64,000 nucleotides of DNA from Hofstenia miamia. Lineage: Eukaryota > Xenacoelomorpha > Acoela > Hofsteniidae. A program made the translations under genes and the position numbers. The notes under the pieces were generated by a model. It was not told the origin of the DNA and searched no databases. It worked only from the letters and a program-made list of their open reading frames with translations. The DNA is taken from the NCBI GenBank assembly GCA_900660155.1, contig CABFPE010000192.1, forward strand, positions 964,661 through 1,028,660, given 5' to 3'. Below are positions 37,917 through 49,465 of this stretch, piece after piece (position 1 is the first letter of the stretch; every line of letters begins with the position of its first letter).

Positions 37917-39005
37917 GAGCCACGTTGGGCAGAGCTAATTGTTTTGCATAAAGAAAACGTTTATAGAAACTAAACTTTTTACACTTTCAACTTTATGAGA
38001 ATCAAATTATAACATTATATTTTAAACTATGAAAACAAAATTATACAAAAAATAAGGAAATCAAACATTTCATACTGTCTGGCACGATTTTAATCGAAGG
38101 ATATGTAGTTGAATGCATTCTTGGGCAAAAAATTTCTATCCCTTTCCAAAATTTTAACAGCTTCTTTTGAAGTTCACCCGCCTGTATTAATTTTTGACAG
38201 TGTAGCGAAATATCAAATATTAGAAACTATCAAAGATATAGCTAAAATGCACCAAGTGCAAGTTCATTCTGATGTTTTCAATTTTATTAAATTAGAAAAT
38301 TTACTCTTTCAACTTCATAAACCCTTTCAAGAAATTTGAACTTTATTAACCTTATTAACTTTTTTGTTGCCCTGCTCATTGTTTACTTTTCGAATATAAT
38401 GAGAATCAGGGGTATCGTTTATGGTATGGCCATATATGGTAAGGCGAAATTTTTTAGCAGCCCATAATGGCCATATTTTAACTTTCGTCCATATGTTATG
38501 GCCATTAGGTAAAATATGGTGAATGATGGTGACGAAATATACGTAGAACACATGTGGTAATACGTAATGCCAATTAAATGTAGTGATTTCTAATATTTAA
38601 TAACATAAATAACAAATTGCAAGCTACAATTAAAAGACAACCATTTTTTTGTAATATCAAATTGTAATGATATCACAAGGAAAAGCAATTCGTTATCATT
38701 CTATATCATCAGCATATTCAATTTTGAAACATATCTCACTTCAAACATATCTCACTTCAAATTTCAATCAAAATTTCTTTAGTTTAAATTTTCAAATAGT
38801 AATAACTTGCTAATAACATACAATTAATGTGGTTTAGACAAATATTAATCGATTTTTTACAATCATTTATACTGCAAATGTTATAAAAAGCACAAGGTGC
38901 TTTCAAAACTATGTCTTTTTCCTTCCGACTGCTTCATTGTATGGGTTGTAATGTAATTTACTGATAAATTTAATTAATAAAAATTGCAATACATATAATT
39001 CAACT
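37486..39005. other. AT-rich DNA with one uncertain ORF and a word block
   Basis: A (AT)n tract lies at 37883-37913. A 76-codon plus-strand ORF at 38109-38339 has fewer chance-like features than most here (for example LETIKDIAKMHQVQVHSDVF), but I could not place it. Around 38407-38525 the word ATGGCCATAT and variants of ATGGTA recur four or more times, starting with CAGGGGTATCG. This may be another word-repeat element, but no second end was found. Confidence 0.4.
37883..37913. repeat. (AT)n microsatellite
   Basis: AT dinucleotide run of about 31 bp. Confidence 0.95.
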
Positions 39006-39172
39006 AAAAAGTTGTGCACAAAGTTGTAAGTGTGTACGCAAAATATTTTTGTTGTGAACTTTATAATCCCCGAAAAGTTGCGCGCAAAGTTGGAAGAGTA
39101 TACGCAAAATATTTTTGTTGTGAACTTTATAATTACGCAAAAAGTTGTGCGCAAAGTTGTAGGTGTGCACGC
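39006..39172. repeat. Minisatellite, about 2.5 units of 66-67 bp
   Basis: Units begin with AAAAGTTGTGCGCAAAGTTG at about 39006, 39073 and 39139. Each full unit runs on through GTACGCAAAATATTTTTG and TTGTGAACTTTATAAT. The third unit stops after about 34 bp. Units differ at a few positions, so it is not brand new. Confidence 0.9.
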
Positions 39173-42100
39173 TACTTAATAAACACGCTAAAATTTGAAA
39201 ACAGCGCTGGTTAGAGAGTCTTCCTCTCCTTCATTTTTATTTTTAATTTGCACTTTGCACACGACGCACCTGAACCCCACTTGAGTAGGCTATTTACAAA
39301 AACAAAAGTTAATATTCTCAGTTACTCCAAGCATAGAAAGAATTAGTTTTTATCAAGAACGTACACATAAATTTGTCCCAGAATAATGTTTAAAAATGTG
39401 AACAAAATGGCTTGTATCTTTAAAGATACAATAGGCAGTTTGGGGTTTAAATTTATACTAGTCCTTTAATTACTTGTGATAACTATGGCTTGATAGCAAA
39501 TTGAAAATTATGAAAGCTTCTTTTATATATATATATATATATTAATGGGACACTCCCGTCTTATTTATTAACTTAACTTCGGCAAAGCGTTTTATTTTAA
39601 CTTTATTTTTAGAGATAAATTTTGTTTATGCTTGAAATCTTAAATGATGCTCAAATGCAACAGCCATTCAGTTAGAAATAGAAAATATTTCGGACTATGG
39701 GAGGGAAATTCATGGAGTTAACCAAGATGAAGCCAAACATTGAACTTTACGTTATTAAAGTAGCAAGCTTAAAAAACAAAATGCGTAATACAGAAAATCA
39801 TGGATAAAGTAATGAAAATAGAAATTTATTTAATTTAATGCTTCTCTTCATTTTTTCTCAGAACCTTAAATTAGCATACCTTCGTCATTAAATCTTTGAA
39901 AATATAAAAATATACAAAACTGGAAATTTGTATACAGTTGAACTCCAGCACTACGTATATTGTTTTGCCACATTAATGTACAGTACTACTCTATAATGAA
40001 ATTGTAAATGACCTAAGAAGCACTCGCTATGCACAGCTTTATTAAAAATCGGAATTTACAACTGCACTAAAAATTGAACTACTAATTGATATATATTTGG
40101 ACTAAGTAAAAGACAACAGCAGAGGCTAAGGAACAGGGGTGGCTGGGAGAGCTGAAGCCTCGCCAAATTTTCTCAGGTGCCACTTACTTTTTCATCATTT
40201 ATTTTTCAATTTAAAAAAAATGTTTTGTATAGTAAGGATCTCAGTTCAGCCTCTCCAATAATAATATTGTTCCCTACCTCCTGCACAACAGTCTCCGCCT
40301 GCTGACAATTAGTTAAATAATTCTTAAAATCAACAAACGATATGATTTATTCACATAATATTAATTATTTGAGAGACGCAAATCAAAAGATGTACTCATT
40401 ATATAATGTTCATTGAACACACCTCCTATTTATCTTTCTTACTCAGAGATTTTTATAGAAGAGAATTTACTGCAAAGTTATACAATGACGGAACACATTA
40501 CCAACTAGTATATCTATTATAATATGAAAATAATTTCTTTTCAATTATTATATTTTAACACTTGAGCAGCAAAAAACACACATGGATATTAGGATTCAAG
40601 AGTTTATAATATATGCAGCAATAGCTTCAATATTTTGGAGATTATATTGTCCATGCCACCCATATGACCCTTTACTTTCTTACTAAAAATCGAAGTTGAC
40701 CTCTTCGACGAGACTTTTTTTGAAATTTGTTAATTAAGCCCTTGTAGAGATAAGTTTAGATAATATACACGATAAATGTCACTGATTGTTCTTTGAGAAT
40801 GATTTATATCTAAGTATCCCCAAACTGGCTTTTTGTGATGTAATTGCATTTGATCTTTCAAAATTTACTTCTATTTAGAGATCGTTCATTAGCAAGGAAA
40901 TGTTTGATATCTTGGAAGCAATGGACCTCAAATTATTCTATATTCCTTCATTTAATTGAATTATGCAGGATTAATATAATGGAATGTCTCTTAATGGCGT
41001 CTTGGACGAGGTCTAATTGTGAATTTGAGGGATTTGAACTGACACTGCCATTTGAGGCAATAAGGTTTTCAGCTTCACTGGTTTCTATAATTACAACTTT
41101 TCCCAAAGCTCAAAAACTATAAGCCCAATTTCTAATTAATTGTACAAACAATTTAAGTATTCAAAATATAAATTGACTACTCTTAATGAACTGCTTAAAT
41201 ATAATTAACGTCATATTTTCGGAATTGTAAATAATTTTTCAAATTCATGTAAAATGCAATTTTGACACAGTGTTATAAGGAAAAATACCATAATGTGTGG
41301 ATTTCAATAAAATTAAAAATTCATTATCATGTAACCTAAGATTAAATAACTGTATATTTGCCATGTTTTGTACTTTTTGTAATTTCTGAGAATACTAAAA
41401 CTGGTATTAGAACAGTTAACTTGCCTGAAAAATTGCTGTTGCATTTAATACCAGATTCATTAGAGTCTATTTTCATTTAAGTTTGTTGTAATTGGGTTTC
41501 TAAATAGAATAATTGAAACTCATGATAATGTTATGCAATAGCGTATTTTCTTGCTAATTAACCTAAATTTTACTCACAAAATTCTTACTACTTTTATTTT
41601 TATATTTTTAAAATTGAATAATGAATTCTAAAAAAGTATTGTTGTGAAACCATTATTTAAATCTAAATCTCAATAACTTTACAGCCCTATGGATTCTTTG
41701 TTCTCTTGTCAGTGAACTGCTGTATGTCAATATTTTTTTTGGAGATTTCAGTTAAAAGCAAAATCCCATAAATATTGCAATACTACAGTACGTAAAAAAG
41801 TTTGTGCACTACCAATTAATTTTCTGAAACTATAATATCATGTCTTCCCAAACAGTAACAAATTTAAAAAATAAAATGCCATCTGGACTTGGTTTGGCTG
41901 ACTTGGCAGCAATATATGTGTCTACATAAGTCAGCATAGAGAAGTACCAACCTTGCGAATAATTCTTTAACTATCTAGTGATGTACATTTTTTGTCGCAC
42001 ACCCCATTCTAACCATTTGGCAGTAACATTACATGAAAAATAGACAAGCAGAAATAAGTCAATTTTAGTTGCCAATCTGTAAAATTGCACTGTATGCTAA

Positions 42101-44326
42101 ATATATCACATATAAATTATATTAAATTTTGTGAAGCATTGCAGATGTATTTGTGATTATGATTTTTGGTTCAATATTTCTCATGTATAATGGTAAAAAT
42201 TTGAACCAAATGTAGTGATTTTGCAAAAATGCTTAAGTTTCACTGACAGAGATTAAATAATTGATAAAAAATATTTTTATATTACAGCGTTCATCCTTCA
42301 CAATTAAGATTAGTGAATAATTTTAATGAGGTTTCCGTATCAATGTTAATTCTTTCCTTTTTGTAAATTTAGTATTATGTTATTTAATGAAAAATGTCCA
42401 TGGGATGACAGTCTTAGGCCTTCAATAATCTTGCTTTTTGAAAATATGCGTTCATATAAGTTATGAAAACCTAAAATTACACTTTGTAGAGTCCGTTAGG
42501 AAAAAATTTCAGTGAGGCAGGTAGACCTTCATTTTTCACAGAATATTGAAATGTTGAATTTTGAAAATTTAATATAGCAGCAAAATTGTAGAGAATTTTA
42601 AGATTAGTGATTGAAGATTGCAGGTAAATTTTTTATTGAATATGATTTGGGTGTCCAAAAATATTCACTGGTCTGTCTAAGCTCTTTTTATGAGTGCTTA
42701 TTAGTGACAAAGTGTCATGGTTTATTTGACATTTCGGTCAAGATTTTAACCTACAAAATGCTGGACGTATATTACTAATAAATTTTCATAATTAAAGATA
42801 CTTTCTCAAAGTTGAAATACTGATTAATTTTGTATCGCTAATGCTTTTGATATGAAATTACTAATATTTAGTATCGAGATTACGTAATAGTTGACATTAT
42901 CAAATTAATATAATTAGTTAACACAAAGGTCGTATTTATTTGTTACAATTCCACACTCAAAACCAAACATTATGCTTTCTGCAAGCAATTTTATTGTAAC
43001 TTTTGCTTAAAAATTAAATGATATTATGACAACCTGTTTTTAACCCGCTTCAAATGAAATATTCATTTAAACGTTCATACTGCATTTTTCTAGTTCTACA
43101 TATTTTAAACTAGAAATTGATTCAACTCGCTGGTTTCTTGAATTTAAATTACTATGGAAATCTACTTATCTAGTTCAGAGTTTGGACCCGGTTGAAAAAA
43201 ACATATATAAAAAGATAAAGTTGCTTATTTCAGTGGATAAATAGGGAAATGCAGAAATTTGCACGATGCTCGTTTATAATGCTGAAATGTTGCTATATTT
43301 GTGCTGTATTTAACACATTGAAAAATCGTAAAGAAAATTTGACTTACAAATTTATCTTGATATTTGTTCTACTTTAACATAAGATGATAATTATGAAGTA
43401 AATATGATAATTAAACTGTTTACCTCAGAATGCCTCCATTAAATTATTTAATGAATATACTTACAATTTATAGAAGTATTGATATTAAAAACTTTTACAA
43501 ATCCCACTACATATTAATATTTTATGCAGCATTGCTCATTTTAGTAATGGAATTGAAATGATAATAATATTAACATTATAAACGTATGTTGAGGCAATTA
43601 AGTTCTTTAGATAGGGGACATATTTTTCCACCTAAGCATTATGGTCTAGAAACAAAACTTAATCATATGAACAGCTTCGAAAAAGCTTTGCTTTTTGTAG
43701 CTATACATGTGTATTTGGAATATTTTACATCGCTTAGTTTTTTGCAGTTTTAGTTAAAAATAGATTTCGTATCTAGATAGATCAAGAAGCATGTGTAAGC
43801 ACATATTTAACATAAATCGTGCGCTTTGTAGGCAATAAGGATGTCATTCATATGGTCCTTTACAAGTAGTTTACAAAGTAATTAATGCAAAAAACATTGA
43901 TTTCAATTTCGTAGTCACTGAAATCAATAATTAATATGGAACTAATTACATAAGTTTTTTCTGTTACAATGGAAAAAAAGTTCCATGATGCGAATAGTTC
44001 AGAATTATGGTTGATTGTAGCTATATCGACTTGGAAATTCAAATATATGTTTTGAATATAGTACATAGTATTAATACAAGGAAGTTTCTTCTTTTTGAAG
44101 TAAAACACCGAAAAAACCCTAACTATTAAAGGTTTACAATATTAGTATCAGAAAGTTGAGTTATTCGCAAATTTCCACACAATAACCTAATTTCTGCCTA
44201 AATTTGCAGAAGATGCTGTTTTGGCATTCTACCCCGAATTTTACGCACATTTTTTGCGAATTTCGTACCAATGTTTGCTTAAACTACAGGTGAAATTCTG
44301 ACTCAATTGCAGGAAAGGAAGGGTGA
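39173..44326. other. No gene seen; AT-rich DNA
   Basis: A (TA)n tract lies at 39524-39542. A CAGGGGTGGCTGGG motif at 40135 looks like a hAT end but lacks a partner. The open frame at 40844-41122 shows no domain. Nothing else was recognised over this 5-kb stretch. Confidence 0.5.
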
Positions 44327-44452
44327 ACGTATTTAAATAAAATTTCAGCAATTTTTTCAAAAAATCTGGACCTGGAGAAAATGAAGTTTGCATTGCTTAA
44401 GGACGCCCCACTGGTTTCATGTGACATTGAGGGTACATTCTCCTCTATTTAG
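44327..44452 (+). pseudogene. hAT transposase C-terminal scrap
   Basis: An open 41-codon stretch reads TYLNKISAIFSKNLDLEKM, then KFALLKDAPLVSCDIEGTFS, then stop. It matches the start of the hAT C-terminal dimerisation domain, whose hallmark is KFAPITSCDVERSFS. The usual R of VERSFS is G here. Neighbouring frames hold no more of the protein that I can read, so this is a fragment of a dead autonomous hAT element. It lies about 300 bp left of a hAT-like MITE. Confidence 0.55.
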
Positions 44453-44769
44453 GGGGGCAACTTGTCATCAAAACCTAGGTTTGTCAGTGTAGAAGAATAA
44501 TATATTGTCTTATTTCCGTTCTTTTTCTAGCTCCATCAGTTGAAAATTTCTACGCAACTTTTCCAACAATTGTTTACATTTTTTACGCAACCAAACCGGC
44601 CCTCTGGTTACAAAATTAAATAATGTTCTAACATTAAATACTTGAAGTTTTTGTAAATACATTTGGTTTTCTTTAATCGTTGATAGTTATATTTTATTTT
44701 ACTGCAGTGAACTAGTAAAATCCAATTAAAAAATTACTTGGTTTACTTTATTTACAGCAGTGTACGACT

Positions 44770-45093
44770 GAGAGTTGAACCCGAAGAATTCAGATTGAAA
44801 TCGCCAAACGTTGTCTGAGCCTGAAATTTCTGTGCAGAGGGCCTAAATTTTTTCAAAATTGTTTTAAAATGCATTTGTTTTTTTACTTTGATGTTTTGCT
44901 ATATATATCAATTATTTCTTTTAATTGAGTAATTCTTCATCAAAAATAAATCTGCAATTGAAGCAAGACATTTTTTATTTCACTATTGTTTCAAAAATTT
45001 TTTTGCAATGATTTTAGATATGATGGGTTAAAGCTGAACTTGGGTTTTTTGCATAGGGTCCGGGAATGAAATTGTGGTCCGGCTACAACTCTG
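44770..45093. mobile_element. hAT-like MITE with perfect 8-bp target duplication
   Basis: A 324-bp element flanked by an exact direct repeat GTACGACT (44762-44769 and 45094-45101). The left end reads GAGAGTTGAACCC and the inverted right end reads CAGAGTTGTAGCC, so the inverted repeat is short and slightly decayed. The right subterminal region holds GGTCCGG words (GGGTCCGGGAATG, GTGGTCCGGC). No coding capacity. It anchors the CAGAGTTG end type as hAT-like and so supports the call at 30428-31144. Confidence 0.8.
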
Positions 45094-45341
45094 GTACGAC
45101 TACGAAAATCAAAGCTATTTTGTTTGATGTTTTTCACAGAAGCTGTGCTATGGTCTTTAATAGTCACAATTCTAATGTATCACATGAAATCATGCACATT
45201 AAATTAATGAATAAATGTACGAAATTCCATTTTAGAGCAAAAAACTTTAGCGAAATTTACAAAAGGCGGGATACATGTGCAAATGTTACAAAGAGTGAGA
45301 TGCATATGAAATTGCAACAAACAGCGAGATATTTGTGTATA

Positions 45342-45344
<3 letters not shown>

Positions 45345-45373
<29 letters not shown>
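45345..45373. repeat. (TA)n microsatellite
   Basis: TA dinucleotide run of about 29 bp. Confidence 0.95.
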
Positions 45374-45377
<4 letters not shown>

Positions 45378-45988
45378 TGTTAATTTATTGTTTAACAGAA
45401 ATTCATAATAAAACAAAAGTAAAGTAAAGTATTTCATTGAATTTTCTATAAAGAATATTTATTCACATTTAGCATGAATATTTGGTTTGTAGAATGTTAA
45501 AGTCGCAACAATGTGTTATATCAGAATCAGCTGTATATTAGCAGTTTGAAATTGTTTTAGTCCATCATAAACATAATAAAAATTAACACGTATGAAATTT
45601 ATTGTGGCTCACGGTTGTTATAGTTCAAGAATGGTATATTTGGTTTAAAGTGAATGTCTAGCTTGGTTTATTGGATTCACATCCTTTCTCGTCGAGCAAC
45701 CTTTCTTTTGAAGGATGTATGAGGTTTATACCAGTTCGATGTATCCAGAGTTTTACTGAAGATATATTTTACATTTTACTTTCATGAGAGCAAGCCGAAA
45801 ATTCAGAGGACTTTCAAGCATTGCTGACAATAATTAAATTGAGTTCTATTCACAAATGCCCGATTTTGATCTGTTTCTGAGAGTTGCCATTTTTGCTAAA
45901 AATTCTTTTTTAATATGATTAGCTCACGTTTGATGCAATTTAAATATTGCATGCGCACTATTGATCACAGTTGGGTTATACGATTCTA

Positions 45989-45993
45989 NTATA

Positions 45994-46025
<32 letters not shown>

Positions 46026-46035
46026 CACATTATAT
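45989..46035. repeat. (TA)n microsatellite, interrupted, with one N
   Basis: TA runs broken by ACAT and ACACAT; one unresolved base at 45989. Confidence 0.9.
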
Positions 46036-46650
46036 ATATTAAGATGACTTCTTTCACATTATTGTATGTTTAATAGGTCTACTCCTAGACACTAGGCGTA
46101 ACTAAAGGTTATTAGGGCGCACTGGCAACGCCAACATTACTAATTAGTTTTATTATACAGATGTGATGCATTTAGCAGAATTAAGAGTTGCGGCAATTTC
46201 CCACATTTGTGTTCTTATTCTAATTCGGCTATCTTCGATTACTCAAATCAGTGAATAGTTTTCATTGAAAAAATATAGAAATATATAGATTTAAAATAGA
46301 TGCACAAAATTTATCAATATATTTGAAGATGTGTTTATTTATATAAATTAGTAAAATAATGCAATGTCAAATATAATTGATCGGGATGGAGGCGCCATGT
46401 TTCCAAAATCACAATCAATTAGAAACATGTAAACATTGTATTAAAAACAAGCATTGATATCCTGATATTTGTAGTATACATGTACAGAATACAACTTCAG
46501 TCTGCAAACGCATAATTTGTCTATAGTCTCTTTAGAAGAGCTTCAATATAAAATTTCATGAAATTTGTCCTTTAAGTGAAGTTTATCGAATATTAAATAT
46601 TTAAATAGAACTGATTTTGGTGATTTAACCCTATTTTTATTGAAATTGGG

Positions 46651-46808
46651 GAGCAAAATTGAATCCCTAGCCACATATCTGAAAAAAATTACATTATCTG
46701 AAAGCGTATGACTAATTTTCATTGCAGGAAATTTAGTTTTATCCATTTCCTGAAAATATTGTGTCAATATCTTTATCCAAAAAAACTATATGGACATTTT
46801 GTCGAAGA
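46651..46808. repeat. 158-bp direct repeat, copy A (outside the mariner)
   Basis: Matches 47219-47376 at 156 of 158 positions by eye. The only differences are two substitutions near the right end (AACTATATGG here, AGCTCTATGG there). It lies 22 bp left of the mariner that begins at 46831. It has no open frame of its own in the transposase direction. Confidence 0.95.
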
Positions 46809-46953
46809 GTAGTACTAACATATATATATACATGGTTATCAATATTTAGCGTTACAATCTATTTCAAAATATAATTTTAATCATTTTTCTCGGTATTTCT
46901 CTATATTCGACACTTATATTAATCTTTATACTTTCGGATACTAAAATACAATC

Positions 46954-48098
46954 ATGAGCAGCATTTTAAACAAATTGACTGCATTTGTTGAGCGATTTAA
47001 AGTAGGAAATTCCAGGAATGATATCTGCAAGATCCTGAAGGTGTACAGAATGCTGGTGTGGAGAACTTTAAAACGTTTTGAAGAGACTGGAGACAATCGC
47101 AATAGGCTAGGGCAAGGTCGCTCTCGAACAGCTAGAACCCCTAAACTTGTTAAATCCATTAGAGAAAAGATCAGAAGGAATTCTAAGAGATCAATCAAGA
47201 TTCTAGCTAAAAAGTCGAGAGCAAAATTGAATCCCTAGCCACATATCTGAAAAAAATTACATTATCTGAAAGCGTATGACTAATTTTCATTGCAGGAAAT
47301 TTAGTTTTATCCATTTCCTGAAAATATTGTGTCAATATCTTTATCCAAAAAAGCTCTATGGACATTTTGTCGAAGACAACTTTACTCCGAAAGGACCTAA
47401 AAATGTATCCATTCAAGCATGTCAAGAAGCAGCGACTTTCTGCTCTGGTTGTTGATAAACGACACCAAAGATCTCAGATTCTTCTTTCCCGCATTGATAA
47501 TGCCATGCTACCAAATCTCGTTTTCAGTGATGAGAAGAAATCTGATGTTAAAAATTACTTTAGCACCCAAAATGATCGACTTTGGTCAAAGGATGGGGAA
47601 GAAGCATCTCGAGTGGTGATCAGGAAACAATGTGTCGCCTCAGTGATGGTCTCAGCAGCAGTGACAGAGTCCGGTAAAAGTCCCCTCTTTTTTGTTGACC
47701 AGGTGGTGAAATTGAACCAGCAAAACTATCAAGATGACATCCTTGTTGGTACTCTGGGCATAGAACTCTTCAAAAAACGTCCCCGGTTTTTTCAGCAGGA
47801 CTCTGCACCATCACATGGGGCTAAAAAGACTCAGGAGTCGCTTTATGAGAATGTTCCACACTTCATTCCGAAAGAAGAATGGCCCCCATCTTCCCCCGAT
47901 CTGAATCCACTTGATTTTGAGATCTGGTCATACTTTGGGAGCAAGGTCTCGGTGGTTTACCGTCAAAGTGTGGAAGCTCTGAAGGTGAAACTGCAGAAGG
48001 AGGGGGCTAACGTCCCTCAGAAGGTTTTTGACGCAATGGAGGACATATTGAATAATATTAAATCTCTATTGCTTTTCTACAATAATACAACCAATTGA
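46954..48098 (+). pseudogene. Mariner transposase, DD37D, interrupted
   Basis: ATG at 46954 opens a frame with an N-terminal helix-turn-helix pair (FKVGNSRNDICKILKVYR, then WRTLKRFEETG), the RTARTP linker and SKRSIKILAKKSR. At 47219 the gene is interrupted by 158 bp copied from 46651-46808. It resumes at about 47377 with TTLLRKDLKMYPFKH. The catalytic core follows: LVFSDEKK (first D), RFFQQDSAPSH (second D), and PPSSPDLNPLDFEIW (third D). There are 37 residues between the second and third D, the DD37D signature of the maT lineage. A few codons, probably four to six, seem lost at the insertion point. Without the insertion it would encode about 330 residues. The core after 47377 is open to the TGA at 48096-48098. 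Not functional. Confidence 0.9.
47219..47376. repeat. 158-bp direct repeat, copy B (inside transposase)
   Basis: Inserted in the mariner transposase gene. The edges show short homology with the target: the gene reads GTCGAGA just before, and the copied segment ends in GTCGAAGA. It brings in-frame stops. Confidence 0.95.
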
Positions 48099-48142
48099 AG
48101 TTGTATATTTTCGTTTCATTTCATAAATATAAATAATATATA

Positions 48143-49430
48143 GTTGGCTGCAAAAAAAATAAGACTGAACACCTATTTTTTCACGCTTTGTGGAAACGTA
48201 TTGAGACGTTTTAGAGGAAAACTATAAAAATAAAAGACAACGAGAATTTTGTGAACTTTAAAATGGTCAAACAAAAAAGTTAATAAATTAAACTGGTACT
48301 TAGTAATTATTTGAAAACACTTACCAAACAAATTGTTTTGCTTTGCAAAGTTTCTACTTGATTTCTTCGGAATGGAAACGTTAGAACAGCTTGAAAACGC
48401 CTTTGCAACATCGCAAATTTCTCGATCAACTTATTTTCGAAAGCTGAAAAAAATTCGACAAGGAGAATCTCTCAAAAGAAGAAAAGGAAGTGGACACCCT
48501 CTAAAAATTATTGGAAAATTCATTCAGAAAACAGTCGCAATTGCTCTCAAAAATCCCTATATTTCTGGGAAAAAAATTGCAAACCGACTTCAAATTGAAG
48601 CCGACATCTCTGTGCATGAAACCACAGTTCAGAGAACACTGAAAAAAAGTGGAGTTACAAAAATTGGCAGAAAAAATCGACTTCTGATTACAAAAGAACA
48701 TCAAGAAAAAAGATTAAATTTCGTGAAAGATTGGAAAGACTACACTTTTGAAGATGTTTGGATAACTGATGAGTGCGTATTTCAACTACACAGAAACAAA
48801 GTACAAGTGTGGTCGTCAAAGAAATGTCCAATACCAACAAAAGCGGTTCCAAAGTTCGACCAAAAAATTATGGTTTGGGGAGCACTTTCCTATCGTGGGT
48901 TTTATTTGAAAATTTTAGACGGAAAAGCCACAATCGACAGTCAAAGATATTGCCAAATTATAGCTGAATTTATGCCTTATGCTGATGCTTTATATGATGA
49001 TGGATGGATACTCCAACAGGACGGAGCAACCCCGCACACGTCAGCAAAGACAAAAAATTGGTTTTCTGAAAATAATATCCAGTTTTTGCAATGGCCACAA
49101 GTTCTGCTGATCTTTCTCCAATCGAAAACGTGTGACAGATATTGAAAAATGACGTTGAGAAGAAAAATCCGAAAAATATATCCGATTTAAAAGAAAAAAT
49201 CCAAGAAAGTCAACACATTTTGACATCTGAAATGAAGTCCAATTTAATGAAATCAGTTTCAGTTCGTTGGAATTAAATTATTTCTATAGGAGGAAAACAA
49301 ATTAGACTTTGATGCTTTTTACTTATAGTCCTTTAAAGTATCTTTAAAATCTTACCTTTCTTGAGTTGTTACGTTCAGTAGTTCAAAAGTAATATGCCTT
49401 TTTTCTAGTCTCATTTTTTTTGCAGCCAAC
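48143..49430 (+). mobile_element. Tc1-like DD34E element nested in the mariner
   Basis: 1,288 bp with near-perfect ends: GTTGGCTGCAAAAAAAATAA at 48143 and the same read inward from 49430. It is flanked by the TA target duplication at 48141-48142 and 49431-49432. Removing it rejoins the two halves of the surrounding mariner, so it inserted after that element. Size and TIRs are those of a full-length element. Confidence 0.95.
48372..49276 (+). pseudogene. Tc1/IS630-type transposase, DD34E, nearly intact
   Basis: The start is taken at ATG 48372 (METLEQLENAF) rather than the in-frame TTG at 48333. There is an N-terminal helix-turn-helix (FATSQISRSTYFRKLKKIR), a basic RRKGSGHP linker, and a second helix-turn-helix region (DISVHETTVQRTLKKSGV). 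The catalytic blocks are VWITDECVF (first D), GWILQQDGATPHTS (second D), and, in the shifted frame, SSADLSPIENV (E). The spacing of 34 residues between second D and E gives DD34E. Two lesions are visible: a probable 1-bp deletion at about 49094, just before SSADLSPIE, and TGA in place of the expected Trp codon at about 49130. The tail then reads on to SVRWN and TAA at 49274-49276. The full length would be about 301 residues, so decay is slight and the insertion fairly recent. Confidence 0.9.
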
Positions 49431-49465
49431 TATAAGTTGTAACACTAAATATTGATGACCCTGTA

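Larger units (their letters stand above)
45102..46650. other. No gene seen; AT-rich with microsatellites
   Basis: (TA)n at 45345-45373 and at about 45990-46035 (one N at 45989). No recognisable coding content. Confidence 0.5.
46831..49463 (+). mobile_element. DD37D mariner (maT-type) interrupted by a second transposon
   Basis: The terminal inverted repeats are CATGGTTATCAATATTTAG... at 46831-46857 and, read from the right, CAGGGTCATCAATATTTAG... ending at 49463 (24 of 27 match). TA flanks both ends (46829-46830 and 49464-49465). It spans 2,633 bp, but about 1,290 bp of that is a nested Tc1-like element with its target duplication and 158 bp is a copied insertion. The element itself is therefore about 1.2 kb, normal for a mariner. 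A (TA)5 tract directly precedes the left end. Confidence 0.9.

Noticed and set aside
38109-38339. 76-codon ORF with faint resemblance to the C-terminal half of bacterial-type initiation factor 2
   Set aside because: The resemblance is too weak and patchy by eye, without conserved glycines or GTPase context; left as an unassigned ORF.
40135-40310. CAGGGGTGGCTGGG as the end of a hAT element
   Set aside because: The candidate other end (GCAGGCGGAGACTG inverted) matches poorly and there is no 8-bp duplication.
46543-47425. Two minus-strand ORFs that share 39 residues as a duplicated gene
   Set aside because: They are the antisense of the 158-bp direct repeat.
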